Shown: one piece after another, positions 23,404-32,900 of the stretch
Numbering within the stretch: position 1 is the stretch's first letter
Layout of the letters: each line of letters starts with the position of its first letter
DNA from: Halalkalibacter alkalisediminis
GTDB taxonomy: Bacteria; Bacillota; Bacilli; Bacillales; Bacillaceae_D
Direction: 5' to 3'
DNA length: 64,000 nt
Assembly: GCF_028610705.1 (NCBI RefSeq)
Contig: NZ_JAQQWT010000001.1
Span: forward strand, 248,001 to 312,000
Notes under the pieces: model-generated
Seen by the model: only the letters and a program-made list of their open reading frames with translations
What the model was told of the DNA's origin: nothing
Databases searched by the model: none
Translations under genes and position numbers: made by a program

Positions 23404-24282
23404 ATGAGAAGTATGACAGGCTATGGAACTACTGTAGTAAAAGGAGATTTCGGAGAGTTGAGCATTGAAGTAAAGGCGGTGAATCACCGTTTTCTTGATA
23501 TGCAGATAAAACTCCCACAATCCTTGCAAACGCTAGAAGATCAATTAAGAAAACGTATAAAAGGTCAAGTTTATCGTGGGAAATTAGATATCTCTATTCA
23601 TTTAGAAGAAGAAATAGAGAAAAAGCGAGTGCTACGGTTGGATGAGGACTTGCTTAATCAGTATGTGTCTGCTTTTAAGATTATTGAGAAAAAGCTAGGG
23701 CAAGAGGCGAACCTAGATGTGACTGCTTTACTGATGGATAAAATGATTACCTCAGTTGAGGAAATGAATAGTAACGTTGATATAGACCAGCAAACGATTA
23801 TGAGAGGTCTTGATCAAGCGTTAGAGTCTTTCAATGATATGAGACAGAACGAAGGCCGCTTTTTGCAACAAGATATGGAAAAGTGGTTAGCGTATTTAGA
23901 GAAAAGTTGTAAGGAAGTGGAGATACTAGCCCCTGAATTACTCAACCGTTATCGTGAGAAAGTGGAATTGCGTATCCGTTCATTTCTTAATGAAGAAATA
24001 GATGTAGATGAGACGCGACTTTTATCAGAAATAGCTATTTTTGCTGAGAAAATTGATGTGAGTGAGGAATTGGTAAGGTTAAAAGCCCACGTTCATCAAT
24101 TTCAACTGTACCTAGAAAAGGAAGAAGCCGTTGGTAGACGTCTTGACTTCCTGATTCAAGAAATGAATCGTGAAGTGAATACAATTGGTTCAAAAGGAGC
24201 CGATACTTCCATACGCCAACATGTGGTGGAGATGAAAGGTTTATTAGAAAAATTAAAAGAACAAGTACAAAATGTAGAATAG
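23404..24282 (+). CDS. yloC: YicC/YloC family endoribonuclease
   Basis: This 292-residue protein begins with the family signature MRSMTGYG. It has YicC-like N and C domains, with the conserved ending REVNTIGSKG...MKGLLEKLKEQVQNVE. YicC of E. coli and YloC of B. subtilis are reported as manganese-dependent endoribonucleases; this activity is inferred for the present protein. The ATG at 23404 gives the family N-terminus; an in-frame TTG five codons earlier is less likely. It is upstream of remA, as in B. subtilis. Confidence 0.92.
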   Translation: MRSMTGYGTTVVKGDFGELSIEVKAVNHRFLDMQIKLPQSLQTLEDQLRKRIKGQVYRGKLDISIHLEEEIEKKRVLRLDEDLLNQYVSAFKIIEKKLGQEANLDVTALLMDKMITSVEEMNSNVDIDQQTIMRGLDQALESFNDMRQNEGRFLQQDMEKWLAYLEKSCKEVEILAPELLNRYREKVELRIRSFLNEEIDVDETRLLSEIAIFAEKIDVSEELVRLKAHVHQFQLYLEKEEAVGRRLDFLIQEMNREVNTIGSKGADTSIRQHVVEMKGLLEKLKEQVQNVE

Positions 24283-24375
24283 AAGTAGAAATCGAACGGA
24301 GTTTCGTATATAGTTAGATTAGTTTGGATAACAATGTTGAGAGTGTTGCTGCTCTTCTAAAGTGGGGGTAAAAGT

Positions 24376-24636
24376 ATGAACATAAAATTAATAAACATTG
24401 GGTTTGGAAATATTGTCTCAGCTAATCGAATTATTTCCATTGTAAGTCCAGAGTCAGCACCAATTAAACGAATTATTCAAGATGCCCGTGATCGTAATAT
24501 GCTAGTCGATGCTACATATGGTAGACGTACACGAGCTGTTATCATTGCAGATAGTGATCATGTTATACTAAGTGCTGTCCAACCTGAAACGGTTGCACAA
24601 CGTTTAACTAGCAAAGATGACGGTGGAGAAGACTAG
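24376..24636 (+). CDS. remA: RemA/DUF370 family regulator
   Basis: This 86-residue protein is the RemA type ([19 protein letters not shown]), with [24 protein letters not shown] in two parts toward the C-terminus. RemA in B. subtilis is an oligomeric DNA-binding activator of biofilm matrix genes and of osmoprotection genes. Length and sequence agree with the family. It lies between yloC and gmk in the conserved order. AGTGGGGGT precedes the ATG. Confidence 0.95.
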   Translation: MNIKLINIGFGNIVSANRIISIVSPESAPIKRIIQDARDRNMLVDATYGRRTRAVIIADSDHVILSAVQPETVAQRLTSKDDGGED

Positions 24637-24685
24637 TCAAAATTTGTTACATACGCATGAATGATTGAACGTGTAGGAGGTTTCC

Positions 24686-25300
24686 ATGAAGAAAGAGAAA
24701 GGTCTATTACTTGTATTATCAGGACCAGCAGGTGTTGGAAAAGGAACGGTATGTGGGGCTCTACGCCAAGAAAACACATCTGTGCAATATTCTGTTTCAG
24801 CGACAACACGTTCTCCTAGAGAGGGAGAACAAGATGGAGTGAATTATTTTTTTAAAACGAGAGAGCAGTTTGAAAAAATGATTGAGCAAGACCAATTATT
24901 AGAATGGGCAGAATATGTAGGGAACTATTATGGCACGCCTATTGAATACGTCAGAGAAACACTTAATAGTGGTCAAGACATTATTTTAGAGATTGAGGTG
25001 CAAGGAGCGTTAAAAGTTAGAGAACGTTTCCCTGAGGGAGTGTTTATTTTCTTAATGCCACCTAGCCTTGCAGAGCTCAGAAGTCGAATTGTTGGTCGTG
25101 GAACGGAAACCGAGGATATTATTAATAAACGAATGACGGTTGCCCGTGAAGAAATAGATATGATGAAAAAATATGATTATGTTGTAGAGAATGATCAAGT
25201 TCATTTAGCGGTTGAACGTATTAAATCAATCGTAACAGCAGAGCATTGTAAACGAGAGCGTTTAATTGAAAAATACAAAGAACTTGTGGAGGTTGAATAA
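24686..25300 (+). CDS. gmk: Guanylate kinase
   Basis: This 204-residue enzyme phosphorylates GMP to GDP with ATP. The P-loop GPAGVGKG is at residues 13-20, the GMP-binding [19 protein letters not shown] near 39-57, and the lid region near 135-150. ATG follows AGGAGG. The stop is followed at once by the rpoZ start codon, so the two are coupled. Confidence 0.97.
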   Translation: MKKEKGLLLVLSGPAGVGKGTVCGALRQENTSVQYSVSATTRSPREGEQDGVNYFFKTREQFEKMIEQDQLLEWAEYVGNYYGTPIEYVRETLNSGQDIILEIEVQGALKVRERFPEGVFIFLMPPSLAELRSRIVGRGTETEDIINKRMTVAREEIDMMKKYDYVVENDQVHLAVERIKSIVTAEHCKRERLIEKYKELVEVE

Positions 25301-25522
25301 ATGCTATATCCATCAATTGATTCCCTTTTAACGAAATTAGATTCAAAATATACACTCGTTACCGTTTCTTCAAAACGAGCTCGTGAGATTAAAGAAGATT
25401 TGTCTCGAGGACCTATGATTCATCGTCCTGTCTCATATAAGCCAGTCGGGATCGCCCTTGAAGAAATTATTGACGATCATTTGCATTTTAAACGTATTAC
25501 TCCGTTAGAGGATGAGGAATAA
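25301..25522 (+). CDS. rpoZ: RNA polymerase omega subunit
   Basis: This 73-residue protein supports folding and assembly of the beta' subunit. Its N-terminus is [20 protein letters not shown], and the conserved KRAREI helix follows near residue 28. The ribosome site GGAGG lies within the last codons of gmk. A hairpin terminator follows after about 60 bases. Confidence 0.96.
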   Translation: MLYPSIDSLLTKLDSKYTLVTVSSKRAREIKEDLSRGPMIHRPVSYKPVGIALEEIIDDHLHFKRITPLEDEE

Positions 25523-25578
25523 GAGTTAAGAGTCTGACTGAAGCAGACCTAAGTTTGAAAGTGAATGGAAATAAAGCG

Positions 25579-25613
25579 CAAAAGGGTCTGATGTGTTGAG
25601 TCAGCCCTTTTTC
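25579..25613 (+). terminator. Terminator of the yloC-rpoZ unit
   Basis: AAAAGGG.CTGA pairs with TCAG.CCCTTTT and T-tract follows. A second small hairpin (GTCTG with CAGAC, near 25533-25549) lies upstream. Confidence 0.8.
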
Positions 25614-25659
25614 TATTTATGGTTTAAAAATTATCCTAATTCTTAGAGTAGGTGGAGAC

Positions 25660-26871
25660 ATGTTAAAAGGTAAAAATGTTGTACTGGCTGTGTGTGGGGG
25701 CATTGCTGCTTTCAAAGCAGCATCATTAGTAAGTAAACTCATACAAGCAGAGGTAAACGTAAAAGTAATGATGACAAAGTCAGCAAAAGAATTCGTTACA
25801 CCCCTGACGTTTCAAGCACTCTCTCGTCAGCCTGTTTACGATAATACATTTGTAGAACCGGACCCAACTAAGATTGCTCATATTGATTTGGCTGATTGGG
25901 CTGATGTGATTCTTGTTGCACCTGCTACAGCAAATGTAATAGCTAAACTTGCAAGTGGTATTGCAGATGATATGATTACGACCACTTTGTTGGCAACGAA
26001 AGCACCTATTTATTTAGCACCTGCTATGAATGTTAATATGTACAACCACCCTGCTGTTTTGCGCAATGTAGAAACGTTAAAACAGGATGGTTTCATTGTA
26101 GTAGATGGGTCAGAAGGTTTCCTTGCATGTGGGTGGACAGGTAAGGGCCGGATGGCAGAACCTGAAGATCTCTTACAAGTGTTGGTGAACCATTTTTCGG
26201 TTCGAACAGGTGTCTTTACGGGTAAAAAAATTCTTATTACCGCAGGACCTACACAAGAGAAAATTGATCCTGTTCGCTACTTTACGAATCATTCTTCTGG
26301 GAAAATGGGATATGCCATTGCTCAAGCTGCTAAAAATCAAGGCGCTGAAGTGATATTGGTAACGGGTCCGACCTCGCTTCAAGTACCTCAGGGAATTCAT
26401 GTTGAACATATTGTTTCGGCTCAAGAGATGTATGAAAAAGCGATGAAGCATTATGCCGAAGCTGATATTGTAATCAAAGCCGCGGCAGTGGCTGATTATC
26501 GTCCTAGTGAAACATTCTCTCAAAAAAAGAAAAAGCAAGATGGTGATTGGTTTGTTGGGATGGAAAGAACGATCGATATTTTAAAAACAATGGGTGAACA
26601 TAAAACCTCTCAAATTTTAGTTGGATTTGCAGCAGAATCGGAAGATGTGGAGGAGTATGCCGCTAAAAAACTTCAAACGAAAAATTTAGATTTAATTGTT
26701 GCAAATAACATCTTAATGGAAGGAGCAGGCTTTAAAGGGGACACCAATGTCATTACAACGATGACAAAAGATGGAAAGAAGAAGGATTATCCGTTGCTAT
26801 CAAAAACGGAAGCAGCTAAATGGATTTTAAATGACATAGCATCCTATATCGAAAGGCAAGTAAATCAATGA
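25660..26871 (+). CDS. coaBC: Phosphopantothenoylcysteine synthetase/decarboxylase
   Basis: This 403-residue bifunctional enzyme acts in coenzyme A synthesis. The N-terminal flavoprotein CoaC part (about residues 1-185) has GGIAAFKA and the PAMNVNMYNHPA substrate clamp. The CoaB part follows, with ITAGPTQEKIDPVRYFTNHSSGKMG split around residue 195 and KAAAVADYRP near 270. GGTGGAG precedes the ATG. Its stop overlaps priA as ATGA. Confidence 0.97.
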   Translation: MLKGKNVVLAVCGGIAAFKAASLVSKLIQAEVNVKVMMTKSAKEFVTPLTFQALSRQPVYDNTFVEPDPTKIAHIDLADWADVILVAPATANVIAKLASGIADDMITTTLLATKAPIYLAPAMNVNMYNHPAVLRNVETLKQDGFIVVDGSEGFLACGWTGKGRMAEPEDLLQVLVNHFSVRTGVFTGKKILITAGPTQEKIDPVRYFTNHSSGKMGYAIAQAAKNQGAEVILVTGPTSLQVPQGIHVEHIVSAQEMYEKAMKHYAEADIVIKAAAVADYRPSETFSQKKKKQDGDWFVGMERTIDILKTMGEHKTSQILVGFAAESEDVEEYAAKKLQTKNLDLIVANNILMEGAGFKGDTNVITTMTKDGKKKDYPLLSKTEAAKWILNDIASYIERQVNQ

Positions 26872-29264
26872 TTGCTAAAGTCATAGTAGATGTGCCGAGT
26901 TCGCAGACGGACCGTTTATTTGATTATGAAATTCCAGCAGAGTGGATAGATGTCATTCAAGTGGGAATTCGAGTTATTGTCCCTTTTGGACCTAGAAAAA
27001 TTCAAGGTTTTGTTGTAGAGATCGTAAGCGAATCGTCTCATGCTAAAATAAAACCAATCTACGAAGTACTAGATATAATTCCAGTGTTAACAGAGGAGCT
27101 TGTTCATCTAGGAGACTGGTTGTCTCAGCACACACTCTCCTTCAAATTATCAGCATATCAACTAATGATTCCGGCTGCACTTCGAACGAAAGTAAAAAAG
27201 AAGATCCTTTTAAAAGAAGATCTATCTCGGTTACCAGGGAACATTCAGCCTTTATTTTTAGATACTAAACAAATAGAGTGGGCTAAAGTAGAAGAGAATA
27301 AATCGCTACTAAAATCCATTCATCAAGCAGTCAAGGATGAACTATTAGAAGTGGATTATCAAGTTGAAGAAAAAGGGAAGAAAAAAACAGAACGATATGT
27401 CAGAATAGCAGCGAACATTGATCGTTTAGAACCGTTGCCTGCTCGAGCTGTTAAGCAAAAAGATTTACTTACATATATAGAAAATAGAAAACAGCCACAA
27501 AACGTTCAAGCACTGCTTCAGGAAACGAACATGACGAGACAGGTATTGACGACTCTCATAAAAAAAGGATTTGTCGAAGAATTTGAACAAGAAGTGTATC
27601 GTGATCCAAATGCAGGTGTTCAATACGAACGTACAACTCCACTACTATTAACGGAAAAGCAACAAGAAGTGATAGGCCCTATTTTGCACTCACTTGAAGA
27701 CAAGAGTCACCGTTCTTTTTTACTTCATGGAGTAACTGGCAGCGGAAAAACAGAGGTGTATTTACAAGCCATAGATAAAGCACTTCAACAAGGAAAAGAA
27801 GCGATCGTACTTGTACCTGAAATCGCACTTACACCTCAAATGGTCCAACGTTTTAAAGGAAGGTTTGGGTCCATGGTAGCCGTTCTTCATTCAGGGTTGT
27901 CAATGGGGGAAAAATATGATGAATGGCGTAAAATTCTTAGACAAGAAGTTCGTGTTGTTGTCGGAGCACGCTCAGCAATTTTTGCTCCTTTCACCAATAT
28001 AGGTATTATTATTATAGATGAAGAGCATGAGACGAGTTACAAGCAAGAAGAAAATCCAAAATATCATGCAAGAGACGTGGCCATTCACCGAGGCGAATAT
28101 CACCAATGCCCTGTCATTTTAGGGAGTGCAACGCCTTCACTTGAATCTTACGCAAGAGCTTTAAAAGGTGTATATCATTTATTACCTTTAAAAGAGAGAG
28201 TCAATAATAGGTCAATGCCTTCAGTGGAAGTGGTTGACATGCGGGAAGAGTTACGTCAAGGAAACCGATCCATGTTTTCGTATTCCTTGCTTGATAAGTT
28301 AAAAGATAGACTAGAAAAAGGTGAACAATCTGTTCTCTTTTTAAACCGAAGAGGGTATTCAACGTTTGTAATGTGTCGAGACTGCGGATATGTAGCTACG
28401 TGTGATCATTGTGATATTTCTCTAACCTACCACAGAACACATCATTCTTTAAAATGTCATTATTGTGGGCACGAAGAGAAAATGCCAAACACTTGTGAAT
28501 CATGTGGAAGTGACCACATTCGTTTTTTTGGATCGGGGACGCAGAAAGTGGAAGAAGAGCTTACTCGAGTTCTACCGCAAGCGAAAGTGATACGAATGGA
28601 TATTGATACGACAAGGCGTAAAGGTTCTCACGAAAAACTGTTGTCTGCTTTCGGGCGAGGCGAGGCTGATATTTTACTAGGGACACAGATGATTGCAAAA
28701 GGCCTTGATTTTCCTAAAATTACGTTAGTTGGTGTATTAGCAGCCGATTCAATGTTGCATATACCAGACTTTCGATCAGCTGAGCGTACGTTTCAGTTGA
28801 TGGAACAAGTGAGCGGACGAGCAGGAAGACATGATTTAGAAGGGGAGGTAATTATCCAATCCTATACTCCGGATCATTACAGTATTGAGCTTGTTAAAAC
28901 ACATGATTATGAGCAGTACTTTCAAATGGAAATGTCTCAACGTAAAGTAGGAGTGTACCCTCCCTATGTTTTTATGGTTTTAATAAACATTTCTCACCCT
29001 GAGTTAACGCATGTGATCCATGTTTCAGAAAAAATTGTAACTTTCTTAAAAAGAGAAGTCTCAAATCAAACGGTCATCCTAGGACCTGTCGCTTCACCAC
29101 TAGCAAGGATAAAAGATAGATATCGTTATCAATGCATGATAAAATACAGAAACGAGTCCGGCCTAAGAGAAACATTAAGAGAAATACAACAACATTTCAT
29201 GCGAGAAATCAATCAAGGACAATTACAAGTATCTATAGATATGTACCCATATTTATTTACATAG
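26868..29264 (+). CDS. priA: Primosomal protein N', replication restart helicase
   Basis: This 798-residue superfamily 2 helicase reloads the replisome at stalled forks. It has an N-terminal DNA-binding domain, Walker A GVTGSGKTEVYLQ near residue 288, DEEHE near 385, and a zinc-binding region near 500-550 with repeated CxxC pairs (CRDCGY, CDHC, CHYCGH, CESCGS). LLGTQMIAKGLDFP marks a later helicase motif. The start overlaps coaBC. In B. subtilis def follows; here repeat elements occupy the space before fmt. Confidence 0.96.
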   Translation: MIAKVIVDVPSSQTDRLFDYEIPAEWIDVIQVGIRVIVPFGPRKIQGFVVEIVSESSHAKIKPIYEVLDIIPVLTEELVHLGDWLSQHTLSFKLSAYQLMIPAALRTKVKKKILLKEDLSRLPGNIQPLFLDTKQIEWAKVEENKSLLKSIHQAVKDELLEVDYQVEEKGKKKTERYVRIAANIDRLEPLPARAVKQKDLLTYIENRKQPQNVQALLQETNMTRQVLTTLIKKGFVEEFEQEVYRDPNAGVQYERTTPLLLTEKQQEVIGPILHSLEDKSHRSFLLHGVTGSGKTEVYLQAIDKALQQGKEAIVLVPEIALTPQMVQRFKGRFGSMVAVLHSGLSMGEKYDEWRKILRQEVRVVVGARSAIFAPFTNIGIIIIDEEHETSYKQEENPKYHARDVAIHRGEYHQCPVILGSATPSLESYARALKGVYHLLPLKERVNNRSMPSVEVVDMREELRQGNRSMFSYSLLDKLKDRLEKGEQSVLFLNRRGYSTFVMCRDCGYVATCDHCDISLTYHRTHHSLKCHYCGHEEKMPNTCESCGSDHIRFFGSGTQKVEEELTRVLPQAKVIRMDIDTTRRKGSHEKLLSAFGRGEADILLGTQMIAKGLDFPKITLVGVLAADSMLHIPDFRSAERTFQLMEQVSGRAGRHDLEGEVIIQSYTPDHYSIELVKTHDYEQYFQMEMSQRKVGVYPPYVFMVLINISHPELTHVIHVSEKIVTFLKREVSNQTVILGPVASPLARIKDRYRYQCMIKYRNESGLRETLREIQQHFMREINQGQLQVSIDMYPYLFT

Positions 29265-29306
29265 ATCTAAATGAAAAAGGTCGCACTTTATCTTTTTCAT
29301 TCAGAT
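29263..29306 (+). terminator. Terminator-like hairpin after priA
   Basis: AGATCT.AATGAAAAAG pairs with CTTTTTCATT.AGATC around a 13-base loop. The stem begins at the priA stop. A nearly identical hairpin recurs at 29424-29453. Confidence 0.7.
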
Positions 29307-29466
29307 CGGCGCAATGAGCGGAACCGCAGCAATGTTTTAAGCTTACTCTGAGTGGGTTTCTAAAGAGTAAGCACGCAGCGTTAGAAGCCATTGCCGCACC
29401 GCATATGAGTTATGGGAAGAACTTGAAAAAGGTCGCACTTTACCTTTTTCATTGAAATCGACGCAA
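29272..29466. repeat. Pair of 43-base direct repeats flanking repeat copy A
   Basis: Segments 29272-29314 and 29424-29466 share a hairpin (TGAAAAAGGTCGCACTTTA, then CTTTTTCATT) and continue through ATCG and CGCAA, with only a few differences. They flank copy A of the structured repeat. The second segment looks like the start of another, truncated unit. Confidence 0.75.
29308..29397 (+). repeat. Structured intergenic repeat, copy A
   Basis: The outer stem GCAATG (29311-29316) pairs with CATTGC (29389-29394). Inside are GCGGAACCGC and a perfect nine-base apical stem GCTTACTCT (29341-29349) with AGAGTAAGC (29364-29372). The apical loop carries TGGGTTTC. It is the forward-orientation relative of copy B and sits between priA and fmt, where def would be expected. 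Confidence 0.75.
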
Positions 29467-29486
29467 GTGTAAAGGTGGTAATTAAT

Positions 29487-30437
29487 TTGAGAATTGTTTT
29501 TATGGGAACTCCCGATTTTTCGGTTCCTGTACTGCGCAATCTAATAGAAGAAGGATATAACGTTGTAGGAGTTGTTACGCAACCTGATCGCCCTGTTGGG
29601 AGAAAACGAATTTTAACACCACCCCCTGTAAAAGTAGAAGCAGAAAAACATCAAATACCAGTCCTGCAACCTGAGAAGATTAGGAATTCAGATGAGGTGG
29701 AAAAAGTCTTAGCTCTTAATCCAGACTTAGTTGTAACTGCCGCTTTTGGACAAATTCTGCCGAAAGAATTGTTGGAAAGCCCTCGATATGGCTGTATTAA
29801 TGTACATGCTTCACTTCTTCCTAAATACCGTGGTGGAGCACCTATCCACCAAGCAATTATCGATGGTGAAAAAGAAGCAGGCGTGACAATTATGTATATG
29901 GTTGAAAAACTGGATGCTGGTGATATGCTCTCTCACGTTGCGGTTGCCATTGAAGAGGATGATCATGTTGGTACAATGCATGATAAGCTTAGTATTGCTG
30001 GAGCTAAACTTTTAATTGAAACGATTCCCGATTTAATTGGTGGCAAGATAGAGCCAGTTCAACAGGATGGTTCCAAGATTACATTTGCTCGCAATATTAC
30101 ACGAGAGATGGAGCTAATGGATTGGACTCGGTCTGGAGAAGAGTTATACAATCAAATTCGAGGGTTACATCCGTGGCCTGTAGCATATACGTTGCTAGAA
30201 GGAAAGCCAGTAAAAGTTTGGTGGGGACAAAAAGTACCATCCAAGCAAGAGGTAGGACCTGGGGTTATTGAACGTATAGAAGAAGATGGAATAGTTGTAG
30301 CGACAGGGAATCAAGTTGCTATCAAAATTATGGAACTACAGCCATCAGGTAAAAAGAAAATGGATGCAAAATCATATATCCGTGGGGCAGGGTCCCATCT
30401 AACTACTGGAATGAAGCTAGGAGAATCGAATGAGTAA
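29487..30437 (+). CDS. fmt: Methionyl-tRNA formyltransferase
   Basis: This 316-residue enzyme formylates initiator Met-tRNA using 10-formyltetrahydrofolate. The N-terminus is [12 protein letters not shown] and the formyltransferase motif [17 protein letters not shown] follows near residue 106. The C-terminal tRNA-binding domain begins around 205. The start is a TTG eight bases after AGGTGG; it reproduces the family N-terminus, and no ATG is available. The last eight bases overlap rsmB. def is not adjacent, so deformylase must be encoded elsewhere. Confidence 0.95.
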   Translation: MRIVFMGTPDFSVPVLRNLIEEGYNVVGVVTQPDRPVGRKRILTPPPVKVEAEKHQIPVLQPEKIRNSDEVEKVLALNPDLVVTAAFGQILPKELLESPRYGCINVHASLLPKYRGGAPIHQAIIDGEKEAGVTIMYMVEKLDAGDMLSHVAVAIEEDDHVGTMHDKLSIAGAKLLIETIPDLIGGKIEPVQQDGSKITFARNITREMELMDWTRSGEELYNQIRGLHPWPVAYTLLEGKPVKVWWGQKVPSKQEVGPGVIERIEEDGIVVATGNQVAIKIMELQPSGKKKMDAKSYIRGAGSHLTTGMKLGESNE

Positions 30438-31776
30438 ACCAGTTCGTGAAGTAGCACTTGAGGTGCTACTACAAATAGAGAAGAATCAAGCATACAGTAA
30501 CCTTTTATTGAATCAAACAGTGAAACGAGCTAACCTAGATCCTAGAGATGTTGGTTTATTAACTGAAATAGTTTACGGGACGATTCAACGAAGAGATACC
30601 ATCGATTTTTACCTACAACCATTTATAAAAAAAGGCGTTGATTCTCTTCAAGATTGGGTGAAAGTTTTGTTGAGATTATCAGTTTATCAATTAGTCTACT
30701 TAGACCGAGTTCCTGACAGAGCTATTGTCCATGAAGCGGTTACTATCGCTAAGAAACGAGGGCATAAAGGAATTAGTGGAATGGTAAATGGGGTATTAAG
30801 ATCCCTTTTACGAGAAGGCATACCATCAATAGATACGGTTAAGGGAGAACTTGAAAAAGTGGCTCTTCAAACAAGCTTCCCAGTCTGGATGGTCGAGCGT
30901 TGGGTTGATCAGTATGGAGTAGAGAGGACAAAGGCAATGTGTGAATCAAGTCTTGTTCCTCCGTCTGTAACTGTACGTGTTAATCGCGTAAAAACGACAA
31001 TCGAACAAGCACTAGATTTGTTAATGCAAGATGGCGTAGAAGCAACACGTGGAGTATTAGCTGAGGATGCGATCATTATAAAAAAAGGCAATGTTTTTCA
31101 AACGAGTGCATATAAAGAAGGTTTGATCACTGCACAAGATGAAAGTTCAATGTTGGTCGGCCGAGCTGTAGGGGCTATGGCTGGAATGCATGTGATTGAT
31201 GCATGCGCGGCTCCTGGCGGTAAATCAACTCATATTGCAGAACAAATGGATGATCAAGGAACTGTTTTATCGTTTGATTTACATGAACATAAAGTAAAAC
31301 TAATTCGCGAACAAGCTAGTCGCCTAGGCCTTGATATTATTAAGGCAGAAGCACATGATGCACGGAAGTTAAAAGAACGCCTCGGAAATCAATTATTTGA
31401 TCGAGTCTTAATTGATGCACCGTGTAGTGGGTTTGGTGTTATAAGGCGTAAACCAGACATCAAGTGGTCAAAGGAATTAAAAGACATTCAAGCGATTCAA
31501 GCGATTCAGCAAGATATTTTGAGAACGGCAGCAACATTAGTTAAGCCTGGGGGCAAACTTATTTATAGTACATGTACGATAGATAAGGATGAAAATGAAG
31601 AAGTAGTCCAAGCATTTTTAAAGAATCATTCAGACTTCCAACTTGATGAAACGTTAGCTGAAAGACTACCTGAAAAAGCAAGAAATTCTGAACTTTATCA
31701 AAGGGGAATGATCACGATTTTACCGCAAGACTTTGAAACAGACGGTTTCTTTATTGCTAGTCTTGTAAAACAATAA
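30430..31776 (+). CDS. rsmB: 16S rRNA (cytosine967-C5)-methyltransferase
   Basis: This 448-residue protein joins an N-terminal NusB-like RNA-binding domain (about 1-140) to a SAM methyltransferase domain. Motif I is [18 protein letters not shown]. The two active-site cysteines are Cys332 in DAPCSGFG and Cys382 in STCTIDKDE, the usual pair in m5C RNA methyltransferases. It is known as sun/yloM in B. subtilis. The start overlaps the end of fmt. Confidence 0.96.
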   Translation: MSKPVREVALEVLLQIEKNQAYSNLLLNQTVKRANLDPRDVGLLTEIVYGTIQRRDTIDFYLQPFIKKGVDSLQDWVKVLLRLSVYQLVYLDRVPDRAIVHEAVTIAKKRGHKGISGMVNGVLRSLLREGIPSIDTVKGELEKVALQTSFPVWMVERWVDQYGVERTKAMCESSLVPPSVTVRVNRVKTTIEQALDLLMQDGVEATRGVLAEDAIIIKKGNVFQTSAYKEGLITAQDESSMLVGRAVGAMAGMHVIDACAAPGGKSTHIAEQMDDQGTVLSFDLHEHKVKLIREQASRLGLDIIKAEAHDARKLKERLGNQLFDRVLIDAPCSGFGVIRRKPDIKWSKELKDIQAIQAIQQDILRTAATLVKPGGKLIYSTCTIDKDENEEVVQAFLKNHSDFQLDETLAERLPEKARNSELYQRGMITILPQDFETDGFFIASLVKQ

Positions 31777-31798
31777 GGGGAACGAAAGGTGTGTCAAC

Positions 31799-32890
31799 AT
31801 GGAGGAATTAAAAACAACTAGTGAACGACCAAATACGAGTCAACTTCGTTCAATCTATTCCATTCAATTTACAGAATTACAAGAATGGCTAGTGGAACAA
31901 AAAGAACCAAAATTTAGAGCGACGCAAATTTTTGAGTGGCTTTATAAAAGCCGAGTATCCAATTTTGAAGAGATGACGAACCTCTCAAAGGAATTAAGAG
32001 AAAAGTTATCGAATTCGTTTGTATTAACAACGCTGAAAATAGTAACAAGACAAATCTCTTCAGATGGTAATACAGTTAAGTTTTTGTTTGAATTACATGA
32101 TGGATATTCAATTGAAACAGTCGTTATGCGTCATGACTACGGAAACAGTGTTTGTGTGACGACTCAAGTAGGTTGCCGTTTAGGATGCACATTTTGTGCT
32201 TCCACTTTAGGTGGATTAAAACGTAATCTTGAAGCTGGAGAAATTGTGGCACAAGTATTAGAGTCTCAACGTGCCATGGATGAAGTAGAAGAAAGAGTAA
32301 GTTCTGTTGTTGTAATGGGTATTGGAGAGCCGTTTGATAATTATGGTGAACTTATTCCATTCTTAAAAACCATTAATCACGAAAAAGGCTTAAATATTGG
32401 TGCGCGCCATATCACCGTATCGACAAGTGGGGTTGTACCTAAAATTTATCAATTCGCTGATGAAAAAATGCAGATTAATTTTGCTATTTCCTTACATGCA
32501 CCAACAACAGAAATTCGTAGTAAATTAATGCCAGTAAATCGTGCATGGCCCCTACCAAAACTAATGGATTCAATTCGCTACTATATTGAAACGACGGGAA
32601 GAAGAGTCACGTTTGAATACGGGTTATTCGGTGGTGTTAATGATCAGGAAGAACATGCAGAACAATTAGCGGAATTAATAAAAGACATTAAATGCCATGT
32701 TAACCTAATCCCAGTGAACTATGTACCTGAACGGGATTATGTGCGAACGCCAAGAGATCAAATTTTTGCATTTGAAAAAGTTTTAAAAAAGCATAAAGTT
32801 AATGTGACCATTCGTCGTGAACAAGGTCATGATATTGATGCAGCATGCGGACAGCTTCGTGCAAAGGAGCGAAAAGAGGAGACGAGGTGA
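31799..32890 (+). CDS. rlmN: Dual-specificity 23S rRNA/tRNA adenine C2-methyltransferase
   Basis: This 363-residue radical SAM enzyme methylates C2 of A2503 in 23S rRNA and of A37 in some tRNAs. The 4Fe-4S ligands are Cys126, Cys130 and Cys133 in [20 protein letters not shown] lies near residue 178, and [11 protein letters not shown] carries the C-terminal catalytic cysteine near 350. ATG follows AAAGGTG. It leads into the prpC-prkC pair. Confidence 0.96.
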   Translation: MEELKTTSERPNTSQLRSIYSIQFTELQEWLVEQKEPKFRATQIFEWLYKSRVSNFEEMTNLSKELREKLSNSFVLTTLKIVTRQISSDGNTVKFLFELHDGYSIETVVMRHDYGNSVCVTTQVGCRLGCTFCASTLGGLKRNLEAGEIVAQVLESQRAMDEVEERVSSVVVMGIGEPFDNYGELIPFLKTINHEKGLNIGARHITVSTSGVVPKIYQFADEKMQINFAISLHAPTTEIRSKLMPVNRAWPLPKLMDSIRYYIETTGRRVTFEYGLFGGVNDQEEHAEQLAELIKDIKCHVNLIPVNYVPERDYVRTPRDQIFAFEKVLKKHKVNVTIRREQGHDIDAACGQLRAKERKEETR

Positions 32891-32900
32891 TTTTAAAGTG

